Part shown: in pieces, positions 39,728 to 40,560 of the stretch
Position numbering within the stretch: position 1 is the first letter of the stretch
Layout: the number at the start of each line of letters is the position of its first letter
NCBI GenBank assembly: GCA_029554865.1
Contig: JAKPUX010000018.1
Coordinates: forward strand, 1-40,560
Source: a bacterium
GTDB lineage: Bacteria > Zhuqueibacterota > Zhuqueibacteria > Residuimicrobiales > Residuimicrobiaceae
Direction: 5' to 3'
DNA length: 40,560 nucleotides
The notes under the pieces: generated by a model
Seen by the model: only the letters and a program-made list of their open reading frames with translations
Database searches by the model: none
Told to the model about the DNA's origin: nothing
Made by a program: the position numbers and the translations under genes

Positions 39728-40560
39728 ATGGCGGACAAGACTCCCCTCATTCTCGACCCTTTTCAACATGACGCGGCGGTGCGCCACTTTCTCGGCCATT
39801 TCGGGCTGGCGCCCCGCACGCCGGACCGTCCCTTCCTCGAAAGAATCCTCGCCAGCTTCGCCCGGCTCCCCTACGAGAACATCAGCAAGATCATCAAGCT
39901 GAACCGCCATTTTCTCGACATCGAACGGATCCGCCTGCCCGAGGAGGTGATGGAGGGGTATGTGCGCCACAACCTCGGCGGCACCTGCTTTTCCCTCTCC
40001 TACTTTCTGCAGAGCATCCTCCTCCAGCTCGGCTTCAGCTCCTGGATCTTCATGGCCGACATGGGGGCGCGCCCCAACGTCCACTGCGCCCTCCTCGTCC
40101 AGCTCGAGGGCAGCAGGCTGCTCGCCGATCCCGGCTATCTGCTCAGCCGCGCCATGGAGATCCACCCCGACCGTTCGCGCCTCTACGAAACCCCGCACAC
40201 CGGCGTGGAGATCAAATTCGACCGCACCCGCGAGCGTTACGGCCTTTACACCTTTGACCGGCAGGTGAAAAAGCTGCGCTATACCTTCAGCGACCGTCCG
40301 ATACCGCCGGCGGAGTTTCTCCAGCACTGGCTCGCCTCATTCTACCAGGGCATGATGCACAACATCTGCCTGACCCAGCTGCGGCCGGAGGGATTGATCT
40401 ACATGCACGGGGATTACCTGCAGATCGCCACCCCGGAGGGGCGGCACAAGCGCCGTCTCAAGCAGGAGTATCCCCGGGTGGTCTCGGAACTTTTCGCCAT
40501 CGCGCCGGAGTGGATCGAGCGAGCGCAGCTCGCCCTGGTCGAGAATATGGATATGGAAAA
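39728..40560 (+). CDS. Arylamine N-acetyltransferase family protein (partial, 3' end outside window)
   Basis: The frame is open from the ATG at 39728 to the right edge (277 codons seen). It shows the family's Cys-His-Asp triad: C87 in NLGGTCFSLSY, H119 in NVHCALLV and D134 in LLADPGY, with the usual 15-residue His-Asp distance. RLPYENISKI corresponds to the family's PFEN motif. These enzymes transfer acetyl (or other acyl) groups from CoA to arylamines; some relatives make amide bonds in natural products. Visible length already reaches the normal 260-280 residues, so few codons may be missing. It lies 51 bp after the rubrerythrin-like gene, possibly on the same transcript. AAGGA lies twelve bases before the ATG, rather far. 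Confidence 0.85.
   Translation, partial: MADKTPLILDPFQHDAAVRHFLGHFGLAPRTPDRPFLERILASFARLPYENISKIIKLNRHFLDIERIRLPEEVMEGYVRHNLGGTCFSLSYFLQSILLQLGFSSWIFMADMGARPNVHCALLVQLEGSRLLADPGYLLSRAMEIHPDRSRLYETPHTGVEIKFDRTRERYGLYTFDRQVKKLRYTFSDRPIPPAEFLQHWLASFYQGMMHNICLTQLRPEGLIYMHGDYLQIATPEGRHKRRLKQEYPRVVSELFAIAPEWIERAQLALVENMDME

Noticed and set aside
1-40560. tRNA, rRNA, riboswitch or intact insertion sequence
   Set aside because: I read through the intergenic stretches and saw no cloverleaf, no rRNA signature, no recognisable riboswitch core and no transposase frame. A covariance-model search would be decisive.

Overview
The window looks like chromosomal DNA from a GC-rich, Gram-negative, uncultured-type bacterium of the FCB (Fibrobacterota-Chlorobiota-Bacteroidota) superphylum, for example a KSB1- or Calditrichota-like lineage. 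The evidence is TolC, a porin-like barrel, several lipoproteins, golvesin-type domains, and a giant secreted protein ending in a type IX-like sorting domain with the NYPNPFNP motif. The exact phylum cannot be fixed from sequence alone. I see no rRNA, tRNA, CRISPR array or intact transposase. Almost every coding stretch carries long antisense shadow frames because of the high GC content.

Left part (1-5184): a minus-strand efflux operon reads TetR regulator, TolC, HlyD/YbhG-like adaptor, ABC ATPase, second ABC ATPase (cut by the window edge). It resembles the E. coli cecR-ybhGFSR locus, but with the double-ATPase YbhF split into two genes. It has a clear promoter and palindromic operator in front of the TetR gene. 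A 60-residue membrane protein with its own promoter and terminator follows on the plus strand.

Middle (5200-21140): class I fumarase (-); a large lipoprotein combining a split amidase-like fold, a golvesin domain and FN3 (+); a cNMP-binding protein overlapping an AI-2E-family permease (+); a dicarboxylate/amino-acid symporter with a cyclase-family hydrolase (-); an outer-membrane barrel, a dodecaheme cytochrome c and a membrane-fused spermidine-synthase-like protein (+); a trypsin-fold lipoprotein (-); an orphaned 3' end of a sorting-domain gene (+); and an NhaD-like ion transporter (-).

Right part (21518-39018): a surface, polysaccharide and polarity region, all on the minus strand. It holds a 2730-residue Big_1-repeat protein, a glycoside-hydrolase-like protein with a golvesin domain, a polyprenyl glycosylphosphotransferase that would start exopolysaccharide synthesis, a degenerate NtrC-type regulator, and an operon of metallophosphatase, MglB-like roadblock, MglA GTPase, second roadblock and UMF1-type MFS carrier. 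The giant protein, the glycosylphosphotransferase and the regulator each have a -24/-12 (sigma-54-type) promoter match upstream. This suggests one regulon for matrix and adhesion. The regulator itself lacks the GAFTGA loop. A rubrerythrin-like protein and an arylamine N-acetyltransferase (cut by the right edge) close the window on the plus strand.

Other structure: two dispersed copies of an IS-end-like sequence (13848-13956 and 21261-21332), an imperfect inverted repeat of the CACAGAGG type (2418-2577), and six or more strong hairpin terminators.
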